From contig JBMOFW010000013.1 of NCBI GenBank assembly GCA_049318685.1, positions 1 to 25,543 on the forward strand: DNA of 25,543 nucleotides, written 5' to 3'. Source of the stretch: JAIXWP01 sp049318685 (GTDB taxonomy: Bacteria > Bacteroidota > Bacteroidia > Flavobacteriales_D > Sanyastnellaceae). Positions 1 through 8,017 of the stretch are shown here, piece after piece. A model generated the notes under the pieces. It did no database searches. It was not told where the DNA came from and saw nothing but the letters and a program-made list of their open reading frames with translations. Made by a program: the position numbers and the translations under genes. Each line of letters begins with the position of its first letter. The first letter of the stretch is position 1.

Positions 1-317
1 ATGACCACAGTAACGACGGCTAGGCTATCGGCATAAGGAGCCAGCGAGGAAAAACCGGAAATCCAGTTTTGGATATCCGAAGTCATTTTTTCACCGCTGA
101 ATATTCCGGTGAGGATTCCAATTAGGGTAATTCCTATCTGAACCGTGGAAAGAAAGCGATTGGGCGAATTGGCGGTTTCCAGGGCTGCTTGGGCTCTTTT
201 GTCTCCGCGCTTGGCTGCCACCTCAAGGCGCGCTTTGCGGGCGGAAACCAGAGCGATTTCACTCATCGAAAAAAGACCATTGATGAGGATAAGAATAAGA
301 ATGATGAGTAATTCCAT
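1..317 (-). CDS. DUF21/CNNM (HlyC/CorC-type) membrane protein, N-terminal part
   Basis: This gene runs off the left edge, so only the first 105 codons are present. The protein starts MELLIILILINGLFSMSEIA, a first membrane helix followed by the S-E-I-A-L-V-S-A-R-K-A-R-L-E pattern typical of DUF21 (CNNM) transmembrane domains, then a second hydrophobic segment around residues 60-75 (TVQIGITLIGILTGIF). Full-length family members are about 420-440 residues, with CBS and CorC_HlyC domains after DUF21; those would lie outside the window. Bacterial members are linked to magnesium/cobalt efflux, and in Bacteroidota the gliding protein GldE is a relative, so the exact role cannot be fixed from this fragment. 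The ATG at 317 is preceded by a perfect TAnnTTTG box 23 bases upstream and diverges from the next gene. Confidence 0.85.
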   Translation of the reverse strand, partial: MELLIILILILINGLFSMSEIALVSARKARLEVAAKRGDKRAQAALETANSPNRFLSTVQIGITLIGILTGIFSGEKMTSDIQNWISGFSSLAPYADSLAVVTVV

Positions 318-340
318 ATATACACCTTAGGGCGACAAGG

Positions 341-348
341 CAAAGGTA
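341..348 (-). promoter_or_regulatory. Bacteroidota -7 box for the DUF21 gene
   Basis: On the minus strand this reads TACCTTTG, a perfect match to the Bacteroidota -7 consensus TAnnTTTG. It lies 23 bases before the ATG of the DUF21 gene. No clear TTG element is seen at -33. The consensus is known for the phylum; its use here is inferred. Confidence 0.5.
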
Positions 349-404
349 GGTTTTTTTAAGAATTCGGTATGAAAAATGCTAAAGGGGTGTGCCGCTGAAA
401 TGCT

Positions 405-412
405 TAGGTTTG
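405..412 (+). promoter_or_regulatory. Bacteroidota -7 box for the thioredoxin lipoprotein gene
   Basis: TAGGTTTG is a perfect match to TAnnTTTG, 20 bases before the ATG at 433, in the 115-base divergent gap shared with the DUF21 gene. No convincing TTG is seen at -33. Confidence 0.5.
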
Positions 413-432
413 CAATTCTATAAATTAGTGGC

Positions 433-1848
433 ATGAAGCACATGAATATTTTTGGACTTATTTTAATGGGCGCAATGACGCTTAACTCATGCGGCGACAC
501 GCCCGCACAGGCCCAACAAAAGCAAGAACAATCGGGAACCGCTCCAATCTATACCAACGGTATTACGGATGCCAACAAAGGCATGAAAAAAGGGCCCGTA
601 GAAGTAAAGGGTAACCTAACGGCAAGGAATTTCAAAAAAGTTTATTTATATAGTCTCTATGGTAAAACCGCCACAAAAATAGACAGTGCAGATGTAGTGG
701 ATGGCAATTGGACTTTTGGAGTTCAACAAATGGAGCAGGGGTTTTACCAAATTGGTATTGCCGACAATAACGTGACAAGCTTTATTGTAAATCCTTCTGA
801 ACCTGTTGTAGAAATAGGCTTTCGCAGCGGGAAAATGGAGGGAAGTCTTTATGCTATCAATTCAAAGGAAAATGAAGCATGGGTGAAATACGCGCCTCAG
901 GAAGCTGCATTGCTGAAAGCCATCAAAGATGCGCGTGTCAGTGCGCACAAGAGTACGATGAAGGCGGAGTTTGAAAAACAAGCAGCTGCGAAAGAACTTG
1001 AACTCAGTGAACTTCAGGCAAAAATGATCGGCGAATATCCCAACACCCATTTTGCCAAAGTGCTCACTTGGAAACAAGAACCAGAAAAAGCAGATATCGG
1101 AAAATATTGGGATAATATTGATTTTAGCGATCAAAGTTTGATTCACGGCGTGGTACTGAGCGATCGTATTCAAAATTTCATGCGCTCGTTTTCTAAAGGA
1201 GAGGAATCAGGGTTTATTAACTGTATCGCAACGGTTGCAGAGAAGGCAAAAGCAGATGATATCGTTTTAGAATTTGCATTAAACCAAATGCTTGTTGGAT
1301 TTTATGAAAGCGGGATGGAAAATATTTGCACTTACATGATTGATAACTACATCAACGGCGATTCATGTGGGGATGCAGACTTGAGTAATGTGATAAAAAG
1401 CACTGCGGAAAGTATTCAGAAATTGAGTGTAGGCAACACACCTCCGAACATTCAAATGGCCGATATGAGTGGCGCGAATGTGGATTTATTTAAGTTGGCC
1501 GCTAAGAATAAATATACGCTGGTTATGTTTTGGAGTAGTTGGTGTGAACACTGCAAAGGCGAGGCTCCTGAAGTGAAGCAATGTTATGATCAATGGCACG
1601 CAAAGGGTTTTGAAATTCTCGGTGTTAGTGTGGATAATGTGAAAGTCAATTGGGAAGCTGCTGTCAAGGATCGTGGATTTACATTCCCCAATGTATGCGG
1701 CATGAAATTGTGGGATAGTAAACCGGCCAAAGATTATCGTGTCACTAAAACGCCTGTTTTCTATTTATTAGATAGCACCGGTAAGATTGTGTTGAAACCG
1801 AAAGGCATCCGTGAAGTGCAAGCTTTTCTTACCAAAAACATGAAATAA
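433..1848 (+). CDS. Thioredoxin-family thiol-disulfide oxidoreductase lipoprotein (DUF4369 + TlpA-like)
   Basis: A 471-residue exported lipoprotein. The N-terminus is a type II signal peptide with a lipobox ending L-N-S-C, so Cys20 is the likely lipidated residue. Residues about 55-150 look like the DUF4369 beta domain that precedes TlpA-like domains in Bacteroidota. A middle alpha-helical part spans about 150-330. The C-terminal thioredoxin domain (about 335-471) has the active site W-C-E-H-C with Cys371 and Cys374, and a cis-proline region T-K-T-P-V-F-Y near the end. The family reduces or exchanges disulfides in the periplasm and often serves cytochrome c maturation or resistance to oxidative stress; the substrate here is unknown. 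The downstream phosphodiesterase starts on the next base after the stop, so the two are probably co-transcribed. Confidence 0.9.
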   Translation: MKHMNIFGLILMGAMTLNSCGDTPAQAQQKQEQSGTAPIYTNGITDANKGMKKGPVEVKGNLTARNFKKVYLYSLYGKTATKIDSADVVDGNWTFGVQQMEQGFYQIGIADNNVTSFIVNPSEPVVEIGFRSGKMEGSLYAINSKENEAWVKYAPQEAALLKAIKDARVSAHKSTMKAEFEKQAAAKELELSELQAKMIGEYPNTHFAKVLTWKQEPEKADIGKYWDNIDFSDQSLIHGVVLSDRIQNFMRSFSKGEESGFINCIATVAEKAKADDIVLEFALNQMLVGFYESGMENICTYMIDNYINGDSCGDADLSNVIKSTAESIQKLSVGNTPPNIQMADMSGANVDLFKLAAKNKYTLVMFWSSWCEHCKGEAPEVKQCYDQWHAKGFEILGVSVDNVKVNWEAAVKDRGFTFPNVCGMKLWDSKPAKDYRVTKTPVFYLLDSTGKIVLKPKGIREVQAFLTKNMK

Positions 1849-2664
1849 GTGCTGAATAGAGTTGAAATATTTTTGCAAGGTCACCGAGGATTTCGTGGTC
1901 GTTTTCCTGAAAATTCTTTGGAGGCAGCGCGAGCAGCCATTCAACTGGGTGTAGATGCTATTGAGCTCGATGTAGTCGTTTCTGCAGATGGAAAGATGAT
2001 CGTGTCCCATGAGCCTTACATGTGTCATACATTGTGCACTAAACCCGACGGTGGTGCTATTTCGGAATCTGAATCGCAAGACTTGAATTTGTTTAAAATG
2101 TCCGCTGCGGAGATCGCCAAATACAGTTATGGTGTATTGCCTTACTCGAAGTTTCCGGATCAACAAAAAATGGTCTGTCATAAGCTGGATCTCATCAGTT
2201 TTTGTAAACAGTTGCTTGAATCGGATGAAATGTATTTACCCCAATTGACGATTGAGCTAAAATCTGCTGAAAAGACCGATAGTATTTTCCATCCTGCTCC
2301 GAAAGAATATGTTGATGCCGTTCTCAGAAATATCGATCTCATAGATGAACGTTGGCCAATTGCTATTCAAAGTTTTGATTTACGATTGCTCAAGGAATTG
2401 GATCAGCGCGGCGTAGAGCTCCCATTAATCGCGCTGAATGACAATTCGGAACTCGATATCGATGCAATTTGCGAACAATTGAATTTTGTTCCGGACGGAT
2501 ACGGACCTCATTTCGATATGGTGAATGCAGAGCTTGTCAATGATTGCGCTGAATTGGGCGTAGATTTGAGTGTTTGGACCGTAAACGATCTGGATGAAGC
2601 CGAACGTTTGTTCGGTTTGGGGGTTCGTAATTTTATTACTGATTTTCCTGACTTGTTCGTTTAA
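1849..2664 (+). CDS. Glycerophosphodiester phosphodiesterase (GDPD family)
   Basis: A 271-residue GDPD TIM-barrel enzyme hydrolysing glycerophosphodiesters to glycerol-3-phosphate and an alcohol. Family motifs are clear: G-H-R-G (His12), P-E-N-S (Glu21), E-L-D (Glu39, Asp41) and S-H-E-P (His54), then E-L-K in mid-protein and W-T-V-N and F-I-T-D-F-P near the C-terminus. No signal peptide is visible, which suggests a cytoplasmic enzyme. The start is a GTG placed directly after the TAA of the upstream gene (0-base gap); no later ATG precedes the catalytic His12, which supports the GTG. The stop overlaps the stop of the convergent T9SS gene in a shared TTAA. Confidence 0.9.
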   Translation: MLNRVEIFLQGHRGFRGRFPENSLEAARAAIQLGVDAIELDVVVSADGKMIVSHEPYMCHTLCTKPDGGAISESESQDLNLFKMSAAEIAKYSYGVLPYSKFPDQQKMVCHKLDLISFCKQLLESDEMYLPQLTIELKSAEKTDSIFHPAPKEYVDAVLRNIDLIDERWPIAIQSFDLRLLKELDQRGVELPLIALNDNSELDIDAICEQLNFVPDGYGPHFDMVNAELVNDCAELGVDLSVWTVNDLDEAERLFGLGVRNFITDFPDLFV

Positions 2665-4604
2665 CGTGCGACTTCAATACGCAGCATTTTCTGATGTGTG
2701 CCTGTAGTCAACACAACGATATACTGCCCTGAAGCGACAGTAGACATGTCAAATTCCATCTGATAAAGCTCCGGGATATCTTCTTGTATGCGGGAAAGCA
2801 GCAATTGGCCGGCTGAATTGAACATCTCTAACTTCAAGTTTCCAGACAATCCAGATACTTCAACCGTTAATTGACCTCGTGTGGGATTTGGAAACGCTTT
2901 GGCATACACTTTCAAAATGTCTTCTCCGCAAGGAGTTTGCGTGTTCGTTGGTGCTTGGACAATTTCGAAGGTCTCATTTGATGCGTCGCTATTTTGAACA
3001 ATGGGTAGCCATACATTTTCTGCCTCTTCTTCATTCGCATTGTTGTGACATTCGAGCGCTGGTTTAAACGCTTCGATACGCTGGTCGAGATTGGGCTTTT
3101 TCATGGCAATGGGGGACGTCCACTGTGTTTCTTTCGGTTGAATTTTTCCGCCGTAAAGTATAACTGCTCCACCGTAATCACGATTTTTAAGTTTAACTTT
3201 TTCATTCCCTTTGAGAAAAATCGATTTGTCGCCATAATATTCTATACCGCCGCAATAACTAAATTCTCGGACATCGAATGCCACATTGTGGAGGAAATGG
3301 TCTTTTACTTCACCAATGCTTTGCAATGAAATGTTCTTCTCTTTTTGCCAAACAGAGTGAAAACTATTGGTGTTGTGATAATTGGCATAAATAGTTTCGC
3401 TACCGAATGAAATGGTGTCGTTGTATGTACTGGCGATATGAATTTCATTGTTGCCATCTAGGGCAATTTTATGTGGGGAGATATAGTAAGAATTGCGTTT
3501 ATTCTCATAAAAATACGTATATTCCATTTCGCCGTCCGGATAGATACGACCGTGAAAAATATTGTAGCCACTCACATTGGGTGTTTCTGATTGGATGGTT
3601 GTTTTTATTTGGGAAGTAATATCACATTGTCGATCGAAGATGCCTACGAAGTAGATTGAATTGTCGGGAGCAATAGTTACATCTCTAATCCACTGTGTGC
3701 TGTTACCGCAGAAGTGTTGGAACCAGTTTAGTTTTCCTTCGGGATTGTAATGTGCTACGAATCCATCAAGACTGATGTATTGATTTAGCGAGGTAATCGA
3801 GTCTTCGTTTGTAAGATACAATGTGCCGTAGATTGAACCGTAAAGAATCAAGTTGTTTTGATTGTCGCATTGGACGTAGAGTCTCGTAATGCTAGAAGAT
3901 GATGCTTCATATCCGAGATCGCGAATGCTTTGATATTCTCCGGCGCTATTCAGCACGATGATTCCCACTTTTGAATCACGTGATTTTGTTTTCTCAAAAG
4001 AAGAAAGCAAGTTGTTGTCTTTATCATAGAGGTTTGCGTCTTGATAATACGTGACAAAGATTTGGCTGAGTTTATTTTCAGCAACGGAAAGGGATTGGCC
4101 CCAAGCACCATGAAAGCTTTTTGCCCATTGAAGTTTTCCTTCTATGGAAAAACGAGAGACATAAAAACATTGTGGACGATGATATACACGGCCGTCTGAT
4201 GTTTGTGGCTCTCCCAGTGATTCTTTTTCTCCAACAAATTCTACTTTGCCATCTCCAAATCCAGTGACCAGGATATCTCCATTTTGACCAAAGGCGATAT
4301 CAGTGATTCGATTATCGAAAGCACTTTTTACGAATTTGGCCCAAATGGCTTTCCCCGCGGGAGATACTTTTAACAAACAGGAATGAACATGATCGGCATA
4401 AGGTGCTTCGTATTTTAAACCGGGAATGTCGATGTCGTCGGTGTAGTTTAGGGCATAGTAGCTATTTCCTTCTTTATCTGTAATGCCATCGGCAAGATAC
4501 ACGGTGTTGTGTCCATCGATTTGTAATGTCCATGAAACACCGGGGATTTGTGCTCGTAGACAGGTGCTAATGAGAAGAATAAATAATAGAGTGGGAAATT
4601 TCAT
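2661..4604 (-). CDS. T9SS type A sorting domain protein with beta-propeller-like repeats
   Basis: A 647-residue secreted protein. Residues 1-18 form a signal peptide (start MKFPTLLFILLISTCLRAQ). Residues about 20-470 contain repeated segments of the type G-N-x-Y-Y and W-A-K-F / D-I-A-F-G-Q-N-G-D-I-L-V-T-G-F, resembling SBBP-like beta-propeller blades. The last ~80 residues are a typical type A Por secretion domain, with A-F-P-N-P-T-R-G-Q-L-T-V-E, a central M-F-N-S-A-G-Q-L-L and the ending G-x-Y-I-V-V-L. Such a domain directs export through the type IX system and attachment to the cell surface or release. No catalytic residues are recognised, so binding or structural roles are possible. Its TAA overlaps the TAA of the convergent phosphodiesterase gene by 4 bases. 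Confidence 0.88.
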   Translation of the reverse strand: MKFPTLLFILLISTCLRAQIPGVSWTLQIDGHNTVYLADGITDKEGNSYYALNYTDDIDIPGLKYEAPYADHVHSCLLKVSPAGKAIWAKFVKSAFDNRITDIAFGQNGDILVTGFGDGKVEFVGEKESLGEPQTSDGRVYHRPQCFYVSRFSIEGKLQWAKSFHGAWGQSLSVAENKLSQIFVTYYQDANLYDKDNNLLSSFEKTKSRDSKVGIIVLNSAGEYQSIRDLGYEASSSSITRLYVQCDNQNNLILYGSIYGTLYLTNEDSITSLNQYISLDGFVAHYNPEGKLNWFQHFCGNSTQWIRDVTIAPDNSIYFVGIFDRQCDITSQIKTTIQSETPNVSGYNIFHGRIYPDGEMEYTYFYENKRNSYYISPHKIALDGNNEIHIASTYNDTISFGSETIYANYHNTNSFHSVWQKEKNISLQSIGEVKDHFLHNVAFDVREFSYCGGIEYYGDKSIFLKGNEKVKLKNRDYGGAVILYGGKIQPKETQWTSPIAMKKPNLDQRIEAFKPALECHNNANEEEAENVWLPIVQNSDASNETFEIVQAPTNTQTPCGEDILKVYAKAFPNPTRGQLTVEVSGLSGNLKLEMFNSAGQLLLSRIQEDIPELYQMEFDMSTVASGQYIVVLTTGTHQKMLRIEVAR

Positions 4605-4607
4605 GGG

Positions 4608-4615
4608 CCAATATA
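4608..4615 (-). promoter_or_regulatory. Possible -7 box for the T9SS protein gene
   Basis: Minus strand TATATTGG is one mismatch from TAnnTTTG and ends 3 bases before the ATG at 4604. No TTG is found at the expected upstream distance, so the assignment is tentative. Confidence 0.3.
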
Positions 4616-4730
4616 CAGTTTAGTGTGCTTTGGGTTCATGATCAAAGTTTATTTTCCGTATTGTTTGAATTTGTTAAGTTCTTTGCATAATTCCGCATAA
4701 AGTATTCTTTATTCCGGCCTGCGCTTGGTG

Positions 4731-4738
4731 GATATTTG
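4731..4738 (+). promoter_or_regulatory. Possible -7 box for the RecD-like helicase gene
   Basis: GATATTTG has one mismatch to TAnnTTTG and ends 5 bases before the ATG at 4744. If used, the transcript would start at or next to the start codon. Confidence 0.35.
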
Positions 4739-4743
4739 CACCG

Positions 4744-6180
4744 ATGGCCAAAACGAAAGCAATCACCGCGGAATCATTTGAACAAAGTCTGATCACCAAT
4801 TTCAGCTTTACTCCAACCAAAGGTCAGGAGCGATTGTTCTATGCATTTACGCGTATGATGTTTTCTGATAAACCTCGGGTAGCCTTGATCATAAAGGGAT
4901 ATGCCGGAACCGGAAAAACTACCACCGTTTCTGCGATGGTTAAAACCTTGCTCGAATCTGGTAAGAAAGTGGTGCTCTTGGCACCAACAGGTCGAGCCGC
5001 TAAAGTACTGAGCAATTACTCCGGCACCGTGGCTTCAACCATTCACAAACAGATCTATTATCGCAAGGCTGACCGCTCGGGAAATACATGGTTTGAGTTG
5101 AAGGAAAACGAAATGGAAAATACGGTGTTCTTTGTCGACGAAGCCTCGATGATTGGCACCGAACGCTTTTCATTGGTGCAAGGCGACGTGGGTTCAGGCG
5201 ATTTATTGGAAGATTTGATCTCACACATCTATTCTGGTGTAGGTTGTCGTATGGTATTGATTGGTGATGGTGCACAGTTGCCTCCTGTGGGTTCTGCCCA
5301 GAGTCCCGCTTTGCGCCTTGATTTTTTACGCGATGAATATTCTATGAATATTGCCGAAATCGAATTGAATGAGGTCATTCGTCAAAAGGAGGGAAGTGGA
5401 ATTCTGGAAAATGCGACACGCCTGCGTGATTTGATTAATGCGCAGAGCGGACAATACCCAGAGATTGTGATTAATGGATTCAAAGACATCGCCCATGTTA
5501 CTTCAGATTTACAGCCAATACTTGAAGAAGGCATTCGCAACTACGGATTGGATGGCTCAATAATTATCACACGCTCAAATAAACGAGCCAATCTTTACAA
5601 TCAACAAATCCGTGTGCGCATTCTCGGGAATGAAGATGAAATCAATTCGGGCGACCGCATGATGGTATTGAAGAATAATTATTTCTGGCTGGATGAACAG
5701 GCCAATACACAAGCCGGTTTCATTGCAAATGGTGATGTGATCATCATAGAGCGTGTGCGCAAATTTGAGGAGCGTGGTGATTTCCGTTTTTGCCGTGCCG
5801 TGGTGCGTTTGGCGGATTATCCGGATTTGCCCGAAATGGAAGTCCTTTTACTCGTCAATACGATATGGGAGGAATCTTCCGGAATCAGTTATGAGAAGAT
5901 GAAAGAGCTTTGGAATATTATCGCCAAGGACTATGAACACTTGGAGTCCGTGCCGAAGATTCGAAAGGCTATTCAAGAGGATCCGTATTACAACGCGTTG
6001 CATGTGAAATTCGCCTATGCCATTACTTGCCACAAATCGCAAGGGGGACAATGGCCTTTTGTGGTGGTGGATCAAGGGTACATCACGGAAGAAATGCACA
6101 CCGTAGAACTCAATCGCTGGTTTTACACGGCCTTTACTCGAGCGCAAAAAGAGCTCTTTCTCATCGGGTTTTCTTCGTAG
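4744..6180 (+). CDS. RecD-like superfamily 1 DNA helicase / AAA-type ATPase
   Basis: A 478-residue superfamily 1B helicase of the short RecD2/Dda-like type common in Bacteroidota. Walker A is G-Y-A-G-T-G-K-T-T (Lys58). Motif Ia contains L-L-A-P-T-G-R-A-A-K. Walker B is F-F-V-D-E-A-S (Asp132, Glu133). Motif III is V-L-I-G-D-G-A-Q-L-P-P-V-G. The C-terminal motifs are A-Y-A-I-T-C-H-K-S-Q-G-G-Q-W and W-F-Y-T-A-F-T-R-A, the UvrD_C_2 region. At 478 residues it is shorter than full RecD2 (about 720-750) because the N-terminal domain is missing, so it is not RecD of a RecBCD complex. A role in unwinding 5'-tailed DNA during repair or replication is inferred from the family. DUF3822 starts 12 bases downstream. 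Confidence 0.88.
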   Translation: MAKTKAITAESFEQSLITNFSFTPTKGQERLFYAFTRMMFSDKPRVALIIKGYAGTGKTTTVSAMVKTLLESGKKVVLLAPTGRAAKVLSNYSGTVASTIHKQIYYRKADRSGNTWFELKENEMENTVFFVDEASMIGTERFSLVQGDVGSGDLLEDLISHIYSGVGCRMVLIGDGAQLPPVGSAQSPALRLDFLRDEYSMNIAEIELNEVIRQKEGSGILENATRLRDLINAQSGQYPEIVINGFKDIAHVTSDLQPILEEGIRNYGLDGSIIITRSNKRANLYNQQIRVRILGNEDEINSGDRMMVLKNNYFWLDEQANTQAGFIANGDVIIIERVRKFEERGDFRFCRAVVRLADYPDLPEMEVLLLVNTIWEESSGISYEKMKELWNIIAKDYEHLESVPKIRKAIQEDPYYNALHVKFAYAITCHKSQGGQWPFVVVDQGYITEEMHTVELNRWFYTAFTRAQKELFLIGFSS

Positions 6181-6185
6181 TTTCG
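6178..6185 (+). promoter_or_regulatory. Possible -7 box inside the helicase stop codon, for DUF3822
   Basis: TAGTTTCG (one mismatch to TAnnTTTG) begins with the helicase stop codon TAG and ends 7 bases before the DUF3822 ATG. It could give the downstream genes an extra start point, though read-through from the helicase is equally likely. Confidence 0.3.
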
Positions 6186-6192
6186 CACTCCT

Positions 6193-7002
6193 ATGAGTGC
6201 TTTTTCTCCTGAAATAGCTGCTAAAGCCAAGTTGAGTAAAGACTTGGCCGATAAAGCGTCTTCACTTCACATGGCCATACACTTGAATCCCATGTTGGTG
6301 GAGGTGGCTGTCATTGACCCTGAAACCGGCTTGTCTTTGTGGTTAGACCAATTTCACGTCCTCTCTGAGTCCAACGAGGATCTGACTGGTGCGGTGAATT
6401 TTGTAAAACACACCAATTGGGGAGAAAGTGTATTTCGAAAAACAACCATTTCGTTTGATAATCCGGATTTCACTTTGGCTCCGCAAGGATTTATTCTCCC
6501 GGGAAAGGAGAGAGAATTGTTGGAGTTTAATACCCAACGCGAAGCCGATTGCCCGGAAGTGTACATGATCAGTGAAATTGGCGCAGGGGTCATTTATGAT
6601 TTACCAATTACGGTTCAGTCCTTGGCCGCTCGATTCCCCAATGCCCGATTCTTTCCGGCTTCAGGATTATTCCTCAAACACGCCGCTGCGGTTTCTGTCG
6701 ATCAAGATGCATTTCACGTCTTGGTGCAGCAGGGACATATGATTGTGATTGCTTTCCACGAAGGCCAAGTAAAGCTCACCAACCATTATGGTGTGCAAAG
6801 TCATGATGATGTGTTGTATCATGTATCGAATGCAGCTATGCGTCTAGGTATGCATCTCGAAGCGACCAAGTTGAGCTTATATGGCTCCGGAGCAAATGCT
6901 GATTTGAAAAAATTATTGGGTGTTTATATTCGCGATGTTCACTTTTGGGAGAAGGGACGATTCGAATATTTTTCTGTTCTTATTCATTCATTATGCGCAT
7001 AA
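6193..7002 (+). CDS. DUF3822 family protein
   Basis: A 269-residue protein matching the Bacteroidota-specific family DUF3822, recognised by its overall pattern and by its position directly before rsmD, which is the arrangement I recall in this phylum. The protein has no signal peptide or membrane helix. The N-terminal part (L-N-P-M-L-V-E-V-A-V-I-D) and the central part hint at an actin/ASKHA-like alternation of strands, but I see no firm phosphate-binding motif and make no functional claim. Its 3' end overlaps the rsmD start by 10 bases, so translation of the two is probably coupled. Confidence 0.75.
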   Translation: MSAFSPEIAAKAKLSKDLADKASSLHMAIHLNPMLVEVAVIDPETGLSLWLDQFHVLSESNEDLTGAVNFVKHTNWGESVFRKTTISFDNPDFTLAPQGFILPGKERELLEFNTQREADCPEVYMISEIGAGVIYDLPITVQSLAARFPNARFFPASGLFLKHAAAVSVDQDAFHVLVQQGHMIVIAFHEGQVKLTNHYGVQSHDDVLYHVSNAAMRLGMHLEATKLSLYGSGANADLKKLLGVYIRDVHFWEKGRFEYFSVLIHSLCA

Positions 7003-7535
7003 TCTCCGGAAAATTTAAAGGACGGAGTATTGATATTCCAAAAAATTTCAAAGGTCGTCCAACCACCGATTTCGCCCGCGAAAGTCTATTCAATATTCTT
7101 GTACATCATTTGGATATGGAAGGAGCTGAAGTGCTTGATTTATTCGCAGGTACTGGAGCCGTTTCGTTGGAATGTTTATCCCGTGGTGCAGCATATGCAC
7201 TCGGTATTGAATTGAGTCCTGTGCACGTGAAATTCATTCACAAGAATTTTGAGGGTTTTGATATGAATGAGGGGGATGTTATGCGAGCTGATGTGTTTCG
7301 TTTTTTACAAACCCCAAAACGCAGCTTTGATCTTGTTTTTGCTGATCCGCCTTATGATGTCCCTGGATTGATTAAATTGCCGCAGCTTGTCATGGCCAAC
7401 GGCTGGGTCAAACCGGGAGGTTTGTTTGTTCTCGAACATCCGGATAAAATGGATATGAGCAAAGAACCTCATTTTATGGATCATCGTCGGTATGGCAATG
7501 TCAATTTCAGCTTTTTTAAAATGCCTGAAGCATGA
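6993..7535 (+). CDS. rsmD: 16S rRNA (guanine(966)-N(2))-methyltransferase RsmD
   Basis: This enzyme methylates N2 of G966 in 16S rRNA using S-adenosylmethionine. The start at 6993 gives M-R-I-I-S-G-K-F-K-G-R, the family's standard N-terminus (R-I-I-x-G-x-x-x-G-R); an in-frame upstream extension from 6945 would not match the family. Motif I for SAM binding is V-L-D-L-F-A-G-T-G-A-V-S-L-E. The catalytic motif is F-A-D-P-P-Y-D. The N-terminal half also has the usual R-P-T-T-D-F-A-R-E-S-L-F-N. The length is 180 residues, normal for the family. The start overlaps the end of DUF3822 by 10 bases and its TGA overlaps the coaD ATG (ATGA). Confidence 0.93.
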   Translation: MRIISGKFKGRSIDIPKNFKGRPTTDFARESLFNILVHHLDMEGAEVLDLFAGTGAVSLECLSRGAAYALGIELSPVHVKFIHKNFEGFDMNEGDVMRADVFRFLQTPKRSFDLVFADPPYDVPGLIKLPQLVMANGWVKPGGLFVLEHPDKMDMSKEPHFMDHRRYGNVNFSFFKMPEA

Positions 7536-7993
7536 AGAAAGTCGCTTTGTTTCCGGGATCTTTTGATCCGATTACGCGTGGTCACGAAAATATCGTGCGT
7601 CGCGGAGCCCTCATTTTTGATGAGGTAGTGGTGGCTATTGGTCACAATACCACTAAACAATCGATGTTTGATCTAGAACAACGCAAAGCGTGGATTGAAG
7701 CCACGTTTGCGGATTTGCCTAATGTTAAGGTGGATGTCTATGAAGGACTCACAGTGGATTATTGTAAAAAGATCGGTGCGCGCTTTTTGTTGCGTGGCCT
7801 CCGAAATGGCGGGGATTTTGAATACGAGCGCACAATAGCCCACATGAACAAAGCGTTGCTTGTTTACTTGGAAACAGTGCTGGTATTTACAGACCCAGAG
7901 TTTGCCTCGGTGCACAGCACGGTGATCCGCGAAATTGCTAAGAATGGGGGAGACGTGAGTCAGTTTGTGCCCGCTTCAGTGAAAATAGGATAG
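7532..7993 (+). CDS. coaD: Phosphopantetheine adenylyltransferase
   Basis: CoaD transfers AMP from ATP to 4'-phosphopantetheine, the penultimate step of coenzyme A synthesis. The 153-residue length is standard. Signature segments are F-P-G-S-F-D-P-I-T-R-G-H (nucleotidyltransferase T/H-x-G-H motif), L-L-R-G-L-R-N-G-G-D-F-E-Y-E and H-S-T-V-I-R-E-I (the S-S-T-x-x-R variant), followed by V-P-A-S-V near the C-terminus. The ATG overlaps the rsmD stop by 4 bases, so the pair is translationally coupled. rsmD-coaD adjacency is widespread in bacteria. Confidence 0.96.
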   Translation: MKKVALFPGSFDPITRGHENIVRRGALIFDEVVVAIGHNTTKQSMFDLEQRKAWIEATFADLPNVKVDVYEGLTVDYCKKIGARFLLRGLRNGGDFEYERTIAHMNKALLVYLETVLVFTDPEFASVHSTVIREIAKNGGDVSQFVPASVKIG

Positions 7994-8017
7994 GTCGGCT
8001 GTTGTTCAAATAATTTG

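Noticed and set aside
145..330. Plus-strand open frame over the left-edge gene
   Set aside because: It lies opposite the DUF21 coding region and has arginine-rich, low-complexity content with no family similarity.
862..1173. Open frames antisense to the lipoprotein, and similar ones inside other genes (for example 5848-6147, 8951-9415, 17709-17990, 20354-20644, 25133-25486)
   Set aside because: All are frame shadows of strongly supported genes and show no recognisable domain.
4744..6180. recD of a RecBCD complex
   Set aside because: The protein is too short and no recB or recC is near; it fits the short RecD2/Dda-like group better.
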